Shown here: in pieces, positions 15,976-23,822 of the stretch
Position numbering within the stretch: position 1 is the stretch's first letter
Layout of the letters: each line of letters starts with the position of its first letter
Assembly (NCBI GenBank): GCA_021803945.1
Contig: JAJZKW010000003.1
Location: forward strand, 38,075 to 73,177
Direction of reading: 5' to 3'
Origin: Microcaldota archaeon
GTDB lineage: Archaea > Micrarchaeota > Micrarchaeia > Micrarchaeales > CABMGC01
DNA: 35,103 bases
Translations under genes and position numbers: made by a program
Notes under the pieces: model-generated
What the model was told of the DNA's origin: nothing
The model's database searches: none
The model's input: the letters and a program-made list of their open reading frames with translations, nothing else

Positions 15976-16942
15976 GAGGACATTCAACCTGAAGAAGAGC
16001 GGCGAAGGGAAGATTGCCGTAGTCACAGGGAGCGGGGGAAGGATTGGGAGGAGCCTTTCGCGCGCGCTGATAAGGGGTGGGTACGAGGTCAGGGCGATCT
16101 CTAGGGAGAAGGAGTTCGTGAAGACGATGCCTGCTGGGGTGATCCCGTACGTAGGCGACCTGGCGGACAAGAAGGTGCTCAACGAAGCCTGCAAGGGAGC
16201 TGATGTGATGTTCCACCTGGCAGCAGTGGTGAGCGAATACAAGAGCCCGGTGCAGGAGCTCATGGACATAAACGTCAAGGGCACGACAAACGTGCTGGAG
16301 GCGTGCAGGCAGCACAGCATCGGGGATATCATATTCACAAGCAGCATAGACGTCTACGGCCGCGACCGCAAGGGCCTGATAACAGAGGATACAGAGCTGC
16401 AGCCTACGGACAAATACGGGTACAGCAAGATGCTTGCGGAGAAGGAGATAATCGAATATGGAGACAAGATAGACTACACGATACTGAGGATAGCGACGGT
16501 GTACGGGCCGGGGTTCGAGGAGTCGTATTTCAAGGTTTTCAAGGCCATAAAGGAGGGCAAGGCATATATAATAGGGGCAGGCAGGAACCACCTATCCATG
16601 ATACATATAGAAGACGTGATAGACGGACTGATCATGGCGTACGAGAGGAAGAAGGGAGGGAAGAGCATATACAACCTGAGCGACGGGGTGAAATACACGC
16701 AGGAGGGGCTTTTTGACATGATAGCCGACATGCTCAAGACCGCAAGGCCAACGAAGCACATCAATCCCATAGTGGTGAGCCTTGTGGCGAAGAACAGGGG
16801 GCTTGACAGCGACGAGCTGAGATTCCTTATGAGCAACAGGGTCGTGGACATAAGCAGGATAGAGAAGGAGCTCGGCTATGTCCCTAGCGTCGACATAAAG
16901 GACGCAGGGGTGGACATGGTCAGGCACTTCCTCAGCAGATAG
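15956..16942 (+). CDS. Extended SDR family NAD(P)-dependent epimerase/dehydratase
   Basis: A 328-residue Rossmann protein. VVTGSGGRIGRSL (residues 22-34) is the dinucleotide-binding TGxxGxxG motif, MFHLAAVV and DINVKGTTNVLEAC follow, IIFTSSIDVYG holds the catalytic Ser region, and YGYSKMLAEK gives the YxxxK pair. LRIATVYGPG and the IHIEDVIDG segment are typical of sugar epimerases and related lipid or sugar reductases. The substrate cannot be read from sequence. About 17 N-terminal residues precede the Rossmann strand. The ATG lies inside the end of the previous gene (20-base overlap), and GGGP synthase follows, so a role in lipid or sugar modification is possible. Confidence 0.85.
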   Translation: MTLKSNKRTFNLKKSGEGKIAVVTGSGGRIGRSLSRALIRGGYEVRAISREKEFVKTMPAGVIPYVGDLADKKVLNEACKGADVMFHLAAVVSEYKSPVQELMDINVKGTTNVLEACRQHSIGDIIFTSSIDVYGRDRKGLITEDTELQPTDKYGYSKMLAEKEIIEYGDKIDYTILRIATVYGPGFEESYFKVFKAIKEGKAYIIGAGRNHLSMIHIEDVIDGLIMAYERKKGGKSIYNLSDGVKYTQEGLFDMIADMLKTARPTKHINPIVVSLVAKNRGLDSDELRFLMSNRVVDISRIEKELGYVPSVDIKDAGVDMVRHFLSR

Positions 16943-16967
16943 GTTTGAGATTGTTCGGATTGATGAT

Positions 16968-17768
16968 ATGAATACGAAATTTGGAAAGACCGAAAAGTAC
17001 ATATACGAGAGGCTTGAGGAGAAGGGAGCCTTGATGTTCATGCTCATCGACCCTGTGGACTACAGGACCCCTGAGCTCGCGATAAAGACGGCGAAGCAGG
17101 CTGAGGAGGGAGGAGCGGACCTGATACTCGTAGGCGGAAGTATAGGCGCGCAGGGGGAGCTGCTTGATTACGTCATGAAGGGCGTGAAGGAGAGCGTCTC
17201 TTCCCCGGTAGTGCTGTTTCCAGGCAACATAGCCACGCTCTCGAGGTACGCGGACGCCATATACTTCATGTCGCTCCTCAACGCAAGGAGCACCTACTGG
17301 ATAACGCACGCGCAGATGCTCTCCGCGCCTATAGTGAAGCAGATGGGCATAGAGCCGCTGCCTGTTGGGTACATAGTCGTATCGCCTGGCGGAACTGTCG
17401 GATGGGTCGGCGACGTCAACCTCGTGCCGAGGGAGAAGTCCAAGATCGCGGCGTCCCTAGCACTGGCAGGCCAGTATCTTGGCAACAGGTTCATAGTGAC
17501 TGACGTAGGCTCTAATCCGAGCATGATGGGGGAAGGCCCTGTGCCGCCGGAGATGATAAGGGCTGTGAAGGATTCGATAACTGTGCCATACATAGTGGCA
17601 GGAGGCATACGCGACGCCGACAGCCTGAGGACAACGCTTAAGAGCGGGGCTGACATCGTGCAGATAGGCACAGCCATAGAGCAGTCGTCGAAGGCAAGGA
17701 AGCAGTCAGAGCTCTTCTCGAAGATAGTGAAGGAGGAGGGCGCCAAGAAGGTCAAAAAACAGGCATGA
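16968..17768 (+). CDS. Geranylgeranylglyceryl phosphate synthase
   Basis: Forms the first ether bond of archaeal lipids, joining geranylgeranyl diphosphate to sn-glycerol-1-phosphate. The 266-residue TIM barrel shows FMLIDPVDY (the LIDP phosphate-loop start), DLILVGGS, VVLFPGN, the YIVVSPGGTVGWVGD segment and C-terminal VAGGIRDADS and ADIVQIGTAI phosphate-binding loops, all diagnostic of the GGGPS/PcrB family. The length and the long SPGG region fit archaeal group II enzymes. It starts 26 bases after the SDR gene; the following gene starts 5 bases after its stop, so it belongs to the operon. The enzyme acts at the membrane surface. Confidence 0.93.
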   Translation: MNTKFGKTEKYIYERLEEKGALMFMLIDPVDYRTPELAIKTAKQAEEGGADLILVGGSIGAQGELLDYVMKGVKESVSSPVVLFPGNIATLSRYADAIYFMSLLNARSTYWITHAQMLSAPIVKQMGIEPLPVGYIVVSPGGTVGWVGDVNLVPREKSKIAASLALAGQYLGNRFIVTDVGSNPSMMGEGPVPPEMIRAVKDSITVPYIVAGGIRDADSLRTTLKSGADIVQIGTAIEQSSKARKQSELFSKIVKEEGAKKVKKQA

Positions 17769-17772
17769 TTCT

Positions 17773-18882
17773 GTGCATGAGATAACCGCCCTCGAGCTTG
17801 GGCTTGTGATAAAGGAGCTGAAGCAGAAGGTCGTGGGAAGCTACCTCAAGAAATTCTACGACCTGGGGAACGGATCCTTCAGGATATCATTCCACTCGCA
17901 GGACGCGAACTTCATGCTCTACTGCAACCTGCTGCTTACTCTGAACGAGACCGGCTTCGCGGAGGAGGCTAGGGCAGCGACTAACTTCGCGATAGCGGTA
18001 AGGAAGAGGATCGACGACTCGAAGGTGTCAGGCATCTACCAGCATTCGGGCGACAGGATAGCGGTGATTGAGGCGCAGTCGAGAGGCGTGAGGCACAGGA
18101 TGGTCTTTGAGATGTTTGGCAAGGGCAACCTCATACTCGTGGACGACGATGACAACATAGAGGTATGCTACAGGACAATATCATACAAGGACAGGGACGT
18201 CAGGCCTAGGTCTAGGTATGTCTTCCCTGAGGGGGGCAGCATCAACCTCGAGGACGCGGATTCAAGAGCAGTGGCAGGGATACTAGACTCGATCTCCGAA
18301 TCAGGAGGCAGACTCATATCTGAGCTCTCCAGGCTCCTTAACATAGGGCCGATATACCTTGAGGACATAATAAGGTCGGCGGGATTGGATCCAAGGAGCA
18401 AGCTTGAGGCTGGCGAAAAGGAGAGGCTGGGAAAGGAGATACTCTCGTTCCTTGAGAAGGCCAGGAGCCCTTCGCCATTAGTGTACATGAAGGACGGCGT
18501 CATAGTCGACTACTCCCTCGTGCCGCTGAGGAAGTATGAAGGCTGGGAGTTCGAGGAGTGCGCAACTATAAGCGAGATGCTCGACAGGGCCAACCTTGGA
18601 AGAAGGGCTTCGGTGCATGGAGAGCCTGCAAGGAACAGCACTGAGGAGATCGATTCCGTGATAGCGAAGCAGAAGTCGCTCGTCAAGGGATTCGTCGAGG
18701 ATTCTGCGAGATACGCCGAGGCAGGAAGGCTCATCTTCGTACGGATGGGGGAGATAAACGCAGCCATAGAGAGCATAAGGGGCAGGAAGAGGCCTGATCT
18801 GGAGGAGCTCAAGGCCGAATTCCCGGAGCTCAGGATAACTGAGCTGAACCTCAAGGACAAGAGGATAACTATTGAGGTGTAG
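17773..18882 (+). CDS. Short NFACT/RqcH-like protein lacking the C-terminal domain
   Basis: Matches the N-terminal NFACT-N domain of RqcH/Rqc2, the ribosome-quality-control factor that binds stalled 50S subunits and adds Ala tails. Visible hallmarks are ALELGLVIKELK at the start, LRxR-type basic strands, RISFHSQ, FEMFGKGNLILVDD and a helix-hairpin-helix-like part (LLNIGPIYLEDIIRSAGLDP). The protein ends at 369 residues, soon after a short helical region, whereas full RqcH is about 600-700 residues with a long coiled coil and NFACT-R. No continuation is seen in other frames downstream because RNase Z follows after five bases. The start is GTG; no in-frame ATG fits. Confidence 0.75.
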   Translation: MHEITALELGLVIKELKQKVVGSYLKKFYDLGNGSFRISFHSQDANFMLYCNLLLTLNETGFAEEARAATNFAIAVRKRIDDSKVSGIYQHSGDRIAVIEAQSRGVRHRMVFEMFGKGNLILVDDDDNIEVCYRTISYKDRDVRPRSRYVFPEGGSINLEDADSRAVAGILDSISESGGRLISELSRLLNIGPIYLEDIIRSAGLDPRSKLEAGEKERLGKEILSFLEKARSPSPLVYMKDGVIVDYSLVPLRKYEGWEFEECATISEMLDRANLGRRASVHGEPARNSTEEIDSVIAKQKSLVKGFVEDSARYAEAGRLIFVRMGEINAAIESIRGRKRPDLEELKAEFPELRITELNLKDKRITIEV

Positions 18883-18887
18883 ATGCT

Positions 18888-19781
18888 GTGGAGATCAAGA
18901 TAACCATGCTTGGGACATCAGGGTCGTCGCCCACGAAGGAGAGGTCGATGCCGAGCGTAGCGCTCAGCTACAACGGAGACGTACTTCTTATGGACTGCGG
19001 CGAGGGCACACAGATGCAGATGCTCAGGTACGGAATAAATTCGTCGAAGGTGAAGGCGATATTCATAAGCCACGCGCACGGAGACCACGTGATAGGGCTT
19101 GCGGGGCTTGTCAGGACAATGGCCATGAACAGGAGGCAGGCGCAGCTTGACATATTCGTGCCTGCAGGGTCCGAGAAGGCAATAAACACGCTGATATCGT
19201 TCGACAGGGCGCTGATCACGTATAAGATAGCTGTGCGCGGCGCGAGGCCAGGTACTTCGTATAAGGGCAGGGGGTTCTCTGTCTCGGCATTTGCGCTTAA
19301 CCATTCGGTGCCGTCGTGCGGATACGCATTCAGGGAGGACGACAGGCTGCGCTTCGACGAGGATAAGTGCAGGAAGCTGGGAATCAGGGGGGAGATGCAT
19401 TCGCTTATACAGGAGCTTGGCAGGCTCAGAGCAGGCAAGAGGGTGATAAGACTTAGCCAGGTCACAAGCAGGGAGGTTGGGAAGATTGTTGTATATGCGT
19501 CAGACACCAGGCCTGCCAGTTCGACTGTAGCTGCGGCGAAGGGCGCCGATGTCCTCATACACGAATCGTCCTACTCGCTCTCCGAGGCTAAGCTTGCTAA
19601 GGAGAGGAAGCACTCGACTTCTGCAGAAGCCGCAGCCGTAGCGAAGAAGGCCGGGGCGAAGATGCTCGTACTGACGCATATAAGCGCGAGGTACAGCAAT
19701 ACCGATGCCATGGAAACGGAGGCAAAGGCCGTGTTCAGGAATTCCAGGGCCGCCAGAGACGGAGATGTTATAATTGTTTAG
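18888..19781 (+). CDS. rnz: Ribonuclease Z
   Basis: Endonuclease that removes 3' trailers from pre-tRNA. The metallo-beta-lactamase core shows LLMDCGEGTQ (34-43), the zinc motif SHAHGDH (61-67), ALNHSVPSCGYAF (His ligand about 139), VVYASDTRP (Asp ligand about 206) and LVLTHISARYS (His ligand about 263). The 297-residue length is that of the short RNase Z form. The start is GTG, five bases after the preceding stop, with no in-frame ATG near. A tRNA-Val follows after 18 bases on the same strand, so this enzyme may act on its own transcript's tail. Confidence 0.93.
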   Translation: MEIKITMLGTSGSSPTKERSMPSVALSYNGDVLLMDCGEGTQMQMLRYGINSSKVKAIFISHAHGDHVIGLAGLVRTMAMNRRQAQLDIFVPAGSEKAINTLISFDRALITYKIAVRGARPGTSYKGRGFSVSAFALNHSVPSCGYAFREDDRLRFDEDKCRKLGIRGEMHSLIQELGRLRAGKRVIRLSQVTSREVGKIVVYASDTRPASSTVAAAKGADVLIHESSYSLSEAKLAKERKHSTSAEAAAVAKKAGAKMLVLTHISARYSNTDAMETEAKAVFRNSRAARDGDVIIV

Positions 19782-19799
19782 ACTAAATTTATTCTGTCC

Positions 19800-19870
19800 G
19801 GAGGCATCGTCTAGTGGTAGGATAGCAGATTGACATTCTGCGGGCAGGAGTTCAATTCTCCTTGCCTCCA
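19800..19870 (+). tRNA. tRNA-Val(GAC)
   Basis: Acceptor stem GGAGGCA (19800-19806) pairs with TGCCTCC (19863-19869), discriminator A19870, no encoded CCA. The D-loop is AGTGGTA, the anticodon arm is GCAGA-TTGACAT-TCTGC with anticodon GAC, and the T-arm is AGGAG-TTCAATT-CTCCT. All arms are intact and there is no intron, unlike the serine tRNA. It lies 18 bases after the RNase Z stop. Confidence 0.92.
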
Positions 19871-19958
19871 TTTATCTCTGATCCTTAAGATGCGCTTGGT
19901 GGAATTTGCCTGGTTGTTTCTGTGCAGAGATTACAACGTTTAAGGCTGCAACTAGAAT

Positions 19959-20075
19959 ATGAATGGAAGAGTTATGAAGGGAATCAAAAATGAGACTGAT
20001 GCTTTTATTAGGAGATATGAACGTGGTGCAAATTCCCATCAGGAACAGGGCTTTTGCCTAAGGCCTTTTTTATGA
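19959..20075 (+). CDS. Possible 38-residue small protein
   Basis: An ATG-started frame with charged composition (KNETDAFIRRYERG near the middle) lies in the gap after tRNA-Val. A weak TATA-like GTTTAAGG is found about 18 bases before it, which is closer than usual. It ends at a T-rich run (20066-20071) after a GCC-TAA-GGC hairpin. It may be a chance frame; there is no family match. Confidence 0.2.
   Translation: MNGRVMKGIKNETDAFIRRYERGANSHQEQGFCLRPFL
20052..20073 (+). terminator. Candidate terminator after tRNA-Val region
   Basis: A small GCC-TAA-GGC hairpin (20056-20064) is followed by six T residues (20066-20071) on the plus strand. It could end a transcript reading through from the RNase Z / tRNA-Val operon. 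Confidence 0.35.
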
Positions 20076-20129
20076 AAGTCGACAGAGAACAATTGACTGT
20101 CTTGCTTCCCTCCAGCATAGAAGAAATTG

Positions 20130-20669
20130 TCACTTTCTGAATAATACGTATACGGCCTCTGCTATACGGTCTGCTGCGGCGTTCACGAACTTTGACATGC
20201 CGCTGGTGCTTTCATGCATCATTGACGCGCTTGGATTTTTGAGAGGAAGGATGAGCGCTACGCCTGCGACAGCATCGTCTCCGAGTGCGCCTACTGCAAG
20301 CCGGCCTACGCCATCGCCACTGAAGATATAGAGCACCATGTGCCCGCGTCCTTCGCTCACATAGGCGCGTTCTGAATCAGGGAGCTTCTTCCATTCGTCT
20401 TCTGAGACCGGAATGAGCGTTCCTTTTTCGTAGTCTATGCTGCAGAATCCTGAAACGTTGGCTTCTGGCTCTCCGGAGAGCCAGTATACGCCTGATTTGG
20501 ACTGCTCGTATAGCTTTGGATGCTCTCTTAGCGCGAGTATGAATTCCTTGAGTGTGGGCAGCCTGCTGCCCATGTCTTGCGCATGGGCCTGAGCATTGGA
20601 GTAGGTCAGTTCCAGGTTCAGTACCTTTATTGCCGGCGAACTTCCTGCATGCGGGAGCCGGTTCTTCAT
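20130..20669 (-). CDS. Protein of unknown function with a GSRLPTLKEF motif
   Basis: The 179-residue version from ATG 20669 is preferred over the longer frame starting at 20750, because the TATA box (TTTAAATAT, about 20707-20716, minus strand) lies inside the longer frame. The central part reads DMGSRLPTLKEFILAL, then SGVYWLSGEP and GFCSIDYEKGTLIPV, a pattern recalling C-type-lectin or formylglycine-enzyme-like folds (GxRLPTxxE), and later HMVLYIFSGDGVGRLAVGAL. No signal peptide or membrane segment is visible. This resemblance is by motif only and the function is unknown. It stands alone, convergent with the preceding tRNA operon. Confidence 0.6.
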   Translation of the reverse strand: MKNRLPHAGSSPAIKVLNLELTYSNAQAHAQDMGSRLPTLKEFILALREHPKLYEQSKSGVYWLSGEPEANVSGFCSIDYEKGTLIPVSEDEWKKLPDSERAYVSEGRGHMVLYIFSGDGVGRLAVGALGDDAVAGVALILPLKNPSASMMHESTSGMSKFVNAAADRIAEAVYVLFRK

Positions 20670-20789
20670 TGCTTGCGTAGAAGTCACAGTATTATGGTAT
20701 TTGGCCTCATATTTAAACCTAACTTGCCTTGGAAGAAATTGTGGAAGCACAGGTATGCCTTATTGCCAAAACCGTGCGCTTTATGTCAC

Positions 20790-20797
20790 TATTTATA
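20790..20797 (+). promoter_or_regulatory. TATA box of the cold-shock gene
   Basis: TATTTATA lies about 40 bases before ATG 20837, predicting a leader of 15-20 bases, in contrast with the leaderless genes nearby. Confidence 0.5.
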
Positions 20798-20836
20798 AAC
20801 TCTGCGCTTCAAAAGTATTATTGAGTAAGTGATACA

Positions 20837-21028
20837 ATGAAAGGAAAAGTGAAAATGTTTAACTCTGAGCGTAGCTTTGGGTTCATAACAGGAGATGACG
20901 GAAAGGACGTGTATGTGCACGCTTCGGCAGTTGAAGGCGGTGCGACCCTAGCGGTAGGAGACGTTGTAGAGTACGAAGTCGAGACCAACGACCGCGGACT
21001 CAGGGCGAAGAACGTAAAGAAAGTTTGA
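20837..21028 (+). CDS. Cold-shock-domain protein
   Basis: Single cold-shock domain of 63 residues. MKGKVKMFNSERSFGFITGDDGKDVYVHASAV matches the CspA pattern, with RNP1 at SFGFI and RNP2 at VYVHAS; the usual Trp of VKWFN is Met here. It binds single-stranded RNA or DNA and acts as an RNA chaperone. Cold-shock proteins of this bacterial type are patchily distributed in archaea, so ancient transfer is possible. It is monocistronic, with its own TATA box. Confidence 0.92.
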   Translation: MKGKVKMFNSERSFGFITGDDGKDVYVHASAVEGGATLAVGDVVEYEVETNDRGLRAKNVKKV

Positions 21029-21200
21029 ATCATCCTTAGCGGTGGCATGCAGCATCAACGCTGCTTATAAAGATGGATTAGCTTCGCTTATGGAGATTAT
21101 GAAGGATGCCGCTTGCCATGGGAGGATTCTGCGCGGTTGATTGCAGCAGCTACTGTGCTCTGAGTTTTTAAGATTTAGGCAGCATATAATAATTGATATC

Positions 21201-21959
21201 ATGGGATTTAGACTGAATCCGCAAGCTGCGGATGTTGTGCTTGAGGGCTGCAGCGCACTGACATGCGATGGGAAGAGCATTAAGCCTGGAATAAGGAGAC
21301 TGAGAGACATAAAGGGGGTTTTGGCTGACAGTGGAGCCATGAAGGACCTTGACCCAGGCATGCCTTTGTATTACATGTTCAGGGCCGTAGGCTCGGAGAA
21401 CCATGGAGAATTCAGGGCAAGCAACCTGAGATACGATATAACTGTCATACTCAGCTGCATGATAGGGGAAGAGTACAACAAGACGCTGGGCCACTACCAT
21501 CCTGAAACTGAGAAGGGGTTGGCCTACCCTGAGATCTATGAGGTGGTACAAGGAAATGGGCTCTTTATATTCCAGAAGGAAGCAGATGGAGTTACTGATG
21601 TTAAACTTGTGGAGGCGGCCACGGGCGACAAGATACTGATACCTCCCAACTATGGGCATGTGACTGTGAACGTGGGGAGGAAGGAGCTCATACTTGCGAA
21701 CCTTGTCGCAGACAACTTTGAATCCGACTACAAGAGCATAATAAGGAAGGCAGGCGCTGCGGTATATGCAATTGAGGGCAGGCGGCTCCTGCTGAACCAG
21801 GAATACGGTAACGTATCCATCGGCAGAGCAGACTGGCTTAAGGTGAAGAGCCTGCAAAAAGGAAGCCTTATGGACATGTTTTTGGGTAACCGCAAGGCAT
21901 TCGATTTCCTAAACAGGCCCTCGCTAACTTTCAAGCTGCTGAAAACTGCCCACCTATGA
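21201..21959 (+). CDS. Cupin-type glucose-6-phosphate isomerase
   Basis: Interconverts glucose 6-phosphate and fructose 6-phosphate, using a metal-bound cupin instead of the common PGI fold. In the 252-residue protein from ATG 21201 the metal ligands are H98, H100 and E102 (GHYHPE) and H153 (PPNYGHVTVN); YPEIYEVVQGNGLFIFQ is the family core. The first ATG in the frame is at 21141, but the TATA-like TTTTTAAG at about 21164-21171 lies inside that extension, so the later ATG is chosen. The C-terminal about 70 residues beyond the cupin are longer than in small archaeal PGIs. Confidence 0.88.
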   Translation: MGFRLNPQAADVVLEGCSALTCDGKSIKPGIRRLRDIKGVLADSGAMKDLDPGMPLYYMFRAVGSENHGEFRASNLRYDITVILSCMIGEEYNKTLGHYHPETEKGLAYPEIYEVVQGNGLFIFQKEADGVTDVKLVEAATGDKILIPPNYGHVTVNVGRKELILANLVADNFESDYKSIIRKAGAAVYAIEGRRLLLNQEYGNVSIGRADWLKVKSLQKGSLMDMFLGNRKAFDFLNRPSLTFKLLKTAHL

Positions 21960-22012
21960 GGATTACGGGCTCGGCTGCCTTGAAAAAAGAATATGGAAGA
22001 CGTGGAGCAGTT

Positions 22013-22843
22013 TCAGCTGTCCTGATTCTTATGCGAGGAGATCTCCATCTTCTTTCTCTTTGTCTCTGAGACTATCGAGAGAGATATGCTCGAAGCCATA
22101 AGCCATATTCCAAGCAGTCCGGACTCGGCGAGCTCTACAGGGGCGATGAAGGTGTCGTTTAACAGTCGCCCTACCACTATTATGGCTGCGGCTGCCGTCG
22201 AGAGCCCTATGGTGGCAAACCCTTCAGGCTTCATCTTGTTTTTTATCATGCTTATGCCTAGGGCAGCAAGGCCTATGGGAGCGGCAAGGAAGTAGGTCGA
22301 TGCTGCTATCAGGTGCACTGTGCCCTCTGTCATGCCCAAGGTCGCCAGCGCGCCTCCGCTCAGCGCGAGCATGCCTGCACCTATCTTGTTGACGGTGCGC
22401 GGCTTCAGTGACTGATATAGGCATGCGGAATAAACGGCCAGTGATACTCCGGAGCCTATGACTCCTGATGCGAGGAGAGGGCCCATCGAGTGCGAGAGTA
22501 TATAGCTCAGCGGATACTCTGACCAGTTGAACCATGGAGACAGGGCGGCTGCAGTAACCGCAGCGGCAATGCCTGCAGACGATCCGAAAATGCCCGCTAT
22601 CACTGCAATTCTTGTAAACCTGTTTGGTGTTATGCTCTTCTCTGCGTCGGTCTCTGCAGTTCTGATCGCGCGAATGAGCGACTGCCTTAAAGCGCTGAAT
22701 GCTCCATGATGCTGGACGTCAGCCTTCCTTGCGAGAGGAAGCAGATCTGATGCTCTGGCATTGGCTGCGCCGTTTTCTTGGGTTTGTTTGGAGGAAGCTT
22801 CTTTGCCTGGTTGGTTCTTTATAGAATTTGCCACTTCCACCAT
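22013..22843 (-). CDS. DUF998-like six-helix membrane protein
   Basis: The hydrophobic protein has an N-terminal polar, probably cytoplasmic part of about 75 residues, then about six membrane helices. The segment LSPWFNWSEYPLSYILSHSMGPLLASGVIGSG matches the DUF998 pattern (SPWF followed by LS and a small-residue helix). The function of this family is unknown. Start choice is uncertain: ATG 22843 fits a TATA-like GGATATTATT about 25 bases upstream; an in-frame GTG at 22876 would add 11 residues. It is convergent with the PGI gene. Confidence 0.7.
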   Translation of the reverse strand: MVEVANSIKNQPGKEASSKQTQENGAANARASDLLPLARKADVQHHGAFSALRQSLIRAIRTAETDAEKSITPNRFTRIAVIAGIFGSSAGIAAAVTAAALSPWFNWSEYPLSYILSHSMGPLLASGVIGSGVSLAVYSACLYQSLKPRTVNKIGAGMLALSGGALATLGMTEGTVHLIAASTYFLAAPIGLAALGISMIKNKMKPEGFATIGLSTAAAAIIVVGRLLNDTFIAPVELAESGLLGIWLMASSISLSIVSETKRKKMEISSHKNQDS

Positions 22844-23031
22844 CCATCTTGCGTATGGAATAATATCCAATCGCACCTTTCCTGATGCCCTGTGTTGACA
22901 GCGATCCGGATTGGTTATTAATCGGATTTTCAGCTCGCATAGGTATTGCAGTTGGATACTGCTATGAAGGGACCTGGCATTAAGTGATATTTATAGATAT
23001 GTGTTTTGCGCTTCTGATGTCCGGATTTCTG

Positions 23032-23052
23032 CAGAAAAACAATAAAAAGGCG
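23032..23052 (-). terminator. T-rich terminator after the COG1709-type regulator
   Basis: On the minus strand the sequence CCTTTTTATTGTTTTTCTG lies about 50 bases after the regulator's stop codon. T-rich runs without a hairpin are sufficient for archaeal termination. Confidence 0.4.
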
Positions 23053-23096
23053 TTCTGTTTTCAGGCTTATTTTGCTGCTTGAGCGCAATGCTCTTT

Positions 23097-23786
23097 CTAT
23101 ACGTTGTTCAGTCTCGCCTTTATCTCTTCTGTTGTGAGCTTTGTGCTCAGCAGAGGTATCTTCTCTATCTGCGCTATCTTTATCGCAAGCTTGTCCATGT
23201 TGTCTACATTCTGTATTACCACCAGTCTTGGCTTTATCGGTGCGACCCTTATCACGACCATTGGTGATCTGCCAGTGCTTACCTGGTCGAAGACGAATGC
23301 CCTCTCGTTTGTCGTGCCGAAGAGCTTCGGGTATTCGCTTGGGGAGATTTCGAGTATGACCCTTATGCTGTCTATCAGGGTATATCCGAAGAGCTTTATC
23401 GTGTCGAGCAGGCTCGGGTTCGAGATTATCTTCGCGTCTATTATCCTTGCGAAGTCAGTGCCGCTTATCGGGGAGACGAAGTCGTGTATGAGATAGAACG
23501 GGTCCTTCTCCTGCGGAAGGTTGTACTTCTCGAGGTTCCTTATCACCTCTCCGCCCCTGCCTGAGTCTATGGTGAAGAGCGCATTTACAAACCTCTTTAT
23601 TATGCCCACTCCTGGGCTTGCCCTCCTGTTCCCCTCGTAGTCGCTTATGGTCGACGTCGATATCTTTAGGTGCTTTGAAAGGTCTACCTGGGATATTCCG
23701 AAGAGCTCCCTCCATTTTTTCATAGTCCCTCCAGGGCTCTCTGAAAGGGTTATCTCCCCAGCTATCCTCTCCTGCAATGTATCCAT
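23097..23786 (-). CDS. XRE-type transcriptional regulator (COG1709-like)
   Basis: The N-terminal helix-turn-helix (about residues 23-60, WRELFGISQVDLSKHLKISTSTISDYEGNRRASPG) is of the Cro/C1 type, followed by about 150 residues of an archaeal-specific domain (RGGEVIRNLEKY, PFYLIHDFVSPISGTDFARIIDA and PMVVIRVAPIKPRLVVIQNV). This architecture matches the conserved archaeal regulator COG1709, whose targets are not known. ATG 23786 is chosen over 23795 because the TATA-like element near 23808-23818 then gives a leaderless mRNA. Convergent to nothing; downstream is a T-rich terminator. Confidence 0.8.
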   Translation of the reverse strand: MDTLQERIAGEITLSESPGGTMKKWRELFGISQVDLSKHLKISTSTISDYEGNRRASPGVGIIKRFVNALFTIDSGRGGEVIRNLEKYNLPQEKDPFYLIHDFVSPISGTDFARIIDAKIISNPSLLDTIKLFGYTLIDSIRVILEISPSEYPKLFGTTNERAFVFDQVSTGRSPMVVIRVAPIKPRLVVIQNVDNMDKLAIKIAQIEKIPLLSTKLTTEEIKARLNNV

Positions 23787-23822
23787 GACTATCATCTCGT
23801 GCTTGAGCTTTTTATTCGTATG

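Noticed and set aside
15739-16591. Long minus-strand frame opposite the SDR and PRODH-like genes
   Set aside because: Shadow frame of two well-supported plus-strand genes, with atypical His/Cys/Arg composition.
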